Below, piece after piece: positions 7,152 to 9,442 of a stretch of 9,442 nucleotides of DNA. The number at the start of each line of letters is the position of its first letter. Position 1 is the first letter of the stretch. Source of the DNA: Cytophagales bacterium (GTDB taxonomy: Bacteria > Bacteroidota > Bacteroidia > Cytophagales > Cyclobacteriaceae); NCBI GenBank assembly GCA_003500135.1, contig DNTA01000081.1, positions 1 through 9,442 on the forward strand. Reading direction: 5' to 3'. The notes beneath the pieces are model-generated. The model saw nothing but the letters and a program-made list of their open reading frames with translations. It made no database searches and had not been told where the DNA came from. A program made the translations under genes and the position numbers.

Positions 7152-8255
7152 ATGAAAATTGGAATTTTAAAGGAAACATCTGATAAAAGGGTGGCCATTG
7201 TTCCGGATCTTGTAAAAAAATGGACTGAACAGAAGTTTGAAGTCTTGTTTGAAAACGGATGTGGGGAACAATCCAACTTTTCAGATGGCCAATACCAACA
7301 AGCAGGCGGTAGAGGACATAAACGAGAAGAAATCCTGTCTAATGGAGATATTTTGATCGTGATCAAGCCCCTGGAGGACAAGGAAACCTCAAAAATCAAG
7401 AAAGGCTGCCTGGTCATTTCAAACTATCAGCCCTTTTTCAAAACGGACCTGATTGAGGATATTGCCAATAAAGAACTATCTGCACTTAGCCTGGACATGA
7501 TCCCGCGAATTACCATTGCCCAGTCGATGGATGTACTCTCTTCCATGGCTTCAATCGCAGGATATAAAGCTGTCATTATGGCTGCAGACCATTTGGCCCG
7601 TTACTTCCCCATGCTCACCACAGCGGCTGGATCCATACCTCCGGCCAAAGTTCTGGTTATAGGCGCAGGTGTGGCGGGGCTACAGGCTGTTGCTACCGCA
7701 CGACGTTTAGGCGCGGTTGTAGAAGCTTTTGACACTCGTCTGGCGGCTAAGGAAGAAGTGGAAAGCCTTGGCGCCAAATTCGTGGAAGTCGAAGGCGCCA
7801 AAGATGATGCTTCTGCCGGCGGATATGCCGTGGAACAAACGGAAGAATATAAGCAACGGCAAAAAGAGCTGATCTTTGAAAAATGCGTGAAAGCCGACGT
7901 GATCATTACCACTGCCCAGTTGCGCGGTAAACCTGCTCCCAAACTCGTCACTAAGGAAATGGTAAAAGAGATGAAGCCGGGTTCGGTAATCGTAGACCTT
8001 GCTTCTTCTACCGGTGGCAACTGCGAACTGACGGAAGACAATAAAACCATTGTACATGACAATGTAGTGATCATAGGCAACTCTGACCTGGCCTCGGAAG
8101 TACCGCAACACGCCAGTCAGTTGTATAGCAAAAACATCGAAAACTATACCAAGGTGTTTTTTAAAGAAGGTGAATACGAACTTGATCTTGAAAATGAAAT
8201 AGTCAAATCGAGCTGTATGGTAAAAGAAGGCAATTTGCTTTATCAAAAACAATAA
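7152..8255 (+). CDS. pntAa: NAD(P) transhydrogenase alpha-1 subunit (NAD(H)-binding domain I)
   Basis: 367 aa, soluble, no membrane segment. It binds NAD(H) and exchanges hydride with NADP(H) held by PntB, driven by the proton gradient. The N-terminus (MKIGILKE, then KRVAIVPD) is typical of the alanine dehydrogenase/PNT family. Catalytic-site residues are clear in PRITIAQSMDVLSS: Arg119, Gln124 and Asp127, a constant offset of 8 from Rhodospirillum rubrum Arg127/Gln132/Asp135. The Rossmann loop GAGVAG (171-176) is followed by Asp194 at the end of beta-2, as expected for NAD preference. A mobile-loop-like ASAGGYA segment and the ASSTGGNCELT loop are also present. ATG 7152 is preferred over the in-frame TTG at 7146 because the protein conventionally begins MKIG. 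It lacks the C-terminal membrane part of E. coli PntA, which here is the separate gene starting 5 nt later. Confidence 0.95.
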   Translation: MKIGILKETSDKRVAIVPDLVKKWTEQKFEVLFENGCGEQSNFSDGQYQQAGGRGHKREEILSNGDILIVIKPLEDKETSKIKKGCLVISNYQPFFKTDLIEDIANKELSALSLDMIPRITIAQSMDVLSSMASIAGYKAVIMAADHLARYFPMLTTAAGSIPPAKVLVIGAGVAGLQAVATARRLGAVVEAFDTRLAAKEEVESLGAKFVEVEGAKDDASAGGYAVEQTEEYKQRQKELIFEKCVKADVIITTAQLRGKPAPKLVTKEMVKEMKPGSVIVDLASSTGGNCELTEDNKTIVHDNVVIIGNSDLASEVPQHASQLYSKNIENYTKVFFKEGEYELDLENEIVKSSCMVKEGNLLYQKQ

Positions 8256-8260
8256 GCACA

Positions 8261-8572
8261 ATGGAAGAACTATTACAATTCATATACGACAATATTCAGG
8301 GCATTTATATCCTGGCCTTCGCCATATTTCTGGGCATGGAGGTGATTTCCAAAGTGCCAACCGTGCTGCATACCCCGCTTATGTCGGGGGCTAACGCGAT
8401 TAGCGGTGTAGTAGTGATTGGTGCGATTATTCTGATCCGAAAGGCAGAACCCACCGATTATTTCGCACTGGTCATTGGCTTTCTGGGTATCACCCTGGCC
8501 ATGGTCAATGTGGTAGGTGGTTTCGGAGTGACCGACCGTATGCTCGAAATGTTCAAGAAAAAGAAAAAGTAA
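8261..8572 (+). CDS. pntAb: NAD(P) transhydrogenase alpha-2 subunit (membrane)
   Basis: 103 aa with three membrane segments (about 11-29, 44-59, 66-86) and a basic tail of lysines. It corresponds to the C-terminal membrane part of E. coli PntA and, with PntB, forms the proton channel. The family signature PTVLHTPLMSGANAISGVVVIGA (32-54) and NVVGGFGVTDRML (83-95) are present. The channel histidine used by Thermus thermophilus alpha-2 (His42, in NFIHG as I recall the sequence) is Ser48 here (NAISG); the only histidine, His37, is the one found throughout the family in LHTPL. It starts 5 nt after pntAa and ends 20 nt before pntB, so it is translated as part of one operon. Confidence 0.95.
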   Translation: MEELLQFIYDNIQGIYILAFAIFLGMEVISKVPTVLHTPLMSGANAISGVVVIGAIILIRKAEPTDYFALVIGFLGITLAMVNVVGGFGVTDRMLEMFKKKKK

Positions 8573-8592
8573 GACCCTTAAAGATTAGTCAA

Positions 8593-9442
8593 GTGGAAAG
8601 TCCAACAATATCAACAATATATTTATTAAGCATTATTCTCTTTATCCTGGGCCTCAAGCGTTTGAGCCATCCGGATACAGCGAAAAAAGGAAATACCATC
8701 GCCTATATCGGCATGGGGCTGGCCATCGTCGTTACCATATTATTCCCCTTTGAGGGCGCTAATAACAACTACGGTTTTATTATCGGTGGACTGATTCTGG
8801 GAAGTATCATTGGTTTTATAGCGGCCAAAAAAGTAAAAATGACGGCTATGCCCGAAATGGTATCGTTATTCAACGGCCTGGGCGGCGCCTGTTCATTATT
8901 TATTTCACTGGTGGAATTTAAAAACCTTCCACCGGAAACTTCCCTGGCCAGTACTGAAACGCTGACCATCATTTTCGCCATGGTGATTGGTGGTATTGCT
9001 TTTACCGGTAGTATGATTGCTTTTGGAAAACTCAACGGCTCACTTCGCGACAGCCTTGTATTGCCAGCGCCTCAGGTGGTCAACCTTGTCTTGTTATTGG
9101 CTATTATCGGTTTCAGCGCCTTTCTGATGTCGCAGGACAGCCTGGATTTTAATTATGTGCTTATTCTTACCGCAATCACTTTGCTATATGGTGTTACTTT
9201 CGTTACCCCTATTGGTGGTGGTGATATGCCAGTGGTAATATCATTGCTGAACTCACTTTCAGGAATCGCAGCCGCAGGGGCCGGTTTGATCTATGGCAAT
9301 CAGGTGATGGTGGTTGGTGGCATTTTGGTAGGCGCTTCAGGTACTATCCTAACCGTACTCATGTGCGAAGCCATGAACCGATCACTTTTCAATGTAATTA
9401 TCGGCGGTTTTGGCACCAAGGCAGCCCGCTCGGGCAGGTTGC
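8593..9442 (+). CDS. pntB: NAD(P) transhydrogenase beta subunit (membrane part; 3' end beyond window)
   Basis: About 283 residues are visible, covering the membrane domain; the NADP(H)-binding domain III lies past the right edge. The start is GTG at 8593: it is the only start codon in frame after the upstream gene that gives the family N-terminus (MESPTISTIYLLSIILFILGL, parallel to E. coli [21 protein letters not shown]). The next methionine in frame would cut into membrane helices. Family motifs are KKVKMTAMPEMV (79-90), PIGGGDMPVVISLLNSLSG with Asp211 and Asn220 (E. coli Asp213 and Asn222), and CEAMNRS. The E. coli channel histidine beta-His91 (VAILHSF) is Asn94 here (VSLFNGL). The only His in the visible part is His26, in a loop. 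With PntAa and PntAb it forms the proton-pumping transhydrogenase that supplies NADPH. It follows pntAb after 20 nt, with a weak ribosome binding site. Confidence 0.94.
   Translation, partial: MESPTISTIYLLSIILFILGLKRLSHPDTAKKGNTIAYIGMGLAIVVTILFPFEGANNNYGFIIGGLILGSIIGFIAAKKVKMTAMPEMVSLFNGLGGACSLFISLVEFKNLPPETSLASTETLTIIFAMVIGGIAFTGSMIAFGKLNGSLRDSLVLPAPQVVNLVLLLAIIGFSAFLMSQDSLDFNYVLILTAITLLYGVTFVTPIGGGDMPVVISLLNSLSGIAAAGAGLIYGNQVMVVGGILVGASGTILTVLMCEAMNRSLFNVIIGGFGTKAARSGRL

Noticed and set aside
7601..8261. Two long open frames (159 and 184 codons) on the minus strand inside pntAa
   Set aside because: They lie antisense to a well-conserved gene with intact catalytic motifs, their composition (Phe-rich or Ser/Thr/Ala-rich) looks like a reverse-complement shadow, and neither shows a domain.
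8573..8592. Possible frameshift or missing start before pntB, because no ATG is in frame at its beginning
   Set aside because: GTG 8593 gives the full family N-terminus in an unbroken frame, so no lesion is needed.
1..9442. Mobile element, CRISPR array, phage or defence island
   Set aside because: No transposase, integrase, terminal inverted repeats, spaced direct repeats or toxin-like genes; all long frames belong to core metabolism.

Overview
The window reads as a chromosomal segment of a Bacteroidota bacterium, most likely an aerobic, probably marine member of the Cytophagia/Flammeovirgaceae type. The grounds are an alternative complex III (ACIII) operon beginning actA-actB, promoters of the Bacteroidota form (TAnnTTTG at -7, with TTTG near -33 in the best case), weak A-rich ribosome binding sites, moderate to low GC, and the protein families present. 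The genus call is inference; no rRNA or other marker gene is present.

Layout. Positions 1-1892 (minus strand) hold the start of the ACIII respiratory operon: actA, a membrane-anchored cytochrome c with six haem-binding motifs, then actB, the large molybdopterin-oxidoreductase-like subunit, which runs off the left edge. Positions 1893-2403 are a 0.5-kb divergent control region with a convincing promoter for actA, a matching -7 box for the gene on the other side, and two operator-like palindromes. Positions 2404-4668 (plus) encode a mitochondrial-type aconitase, followed by a clear intrinsic terminator. Positions 4847-5920 (plus) encode an AlkB-type membrane di-iron alkane/fatty-acyl hydroxylase. 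It converges on, and overlaps by 26 bp, a minus-strand PLP enzyme of the D-serine dehydratase/D-threonine aldolase fold (5895-6983). From 7152 to the right edge (plus) is the proton-translocating transhydrogenase operon pntAa-pntAb-pntB, in the split-alpha arrangement. pntB starts at GTG and is cut by the window edge.

The genes fit aerobic energy metabolism. Aconitase feeds the TCA cycle, ACIII takes quinol electrons to cytochrome c/oxidase, transhydrogenase balances NADH and NADPH using the proton gradient, and AlkB opens hydrocarbon-like substrates. The PLP enzyme is a stand-alone D-amino-acid gene with no obvious pathway partner here.

The window is mostly core metabolism. I see no mobile element, CRISPR, tRNA, rRNA or defence-like locus. 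The points most worth a second look are: (1) the transhydrogenase membrane domain appears to lack the channel histidine at both positions known to me from E. coli and Thermus; (2) ActA fuses a tethered mono-haem cytochrome c to the penta-haem domain; (3) the shared divergent control region between ACIII and aconitase; and (4) the terminator-less convergent overlap of alkB with the PLP gene.
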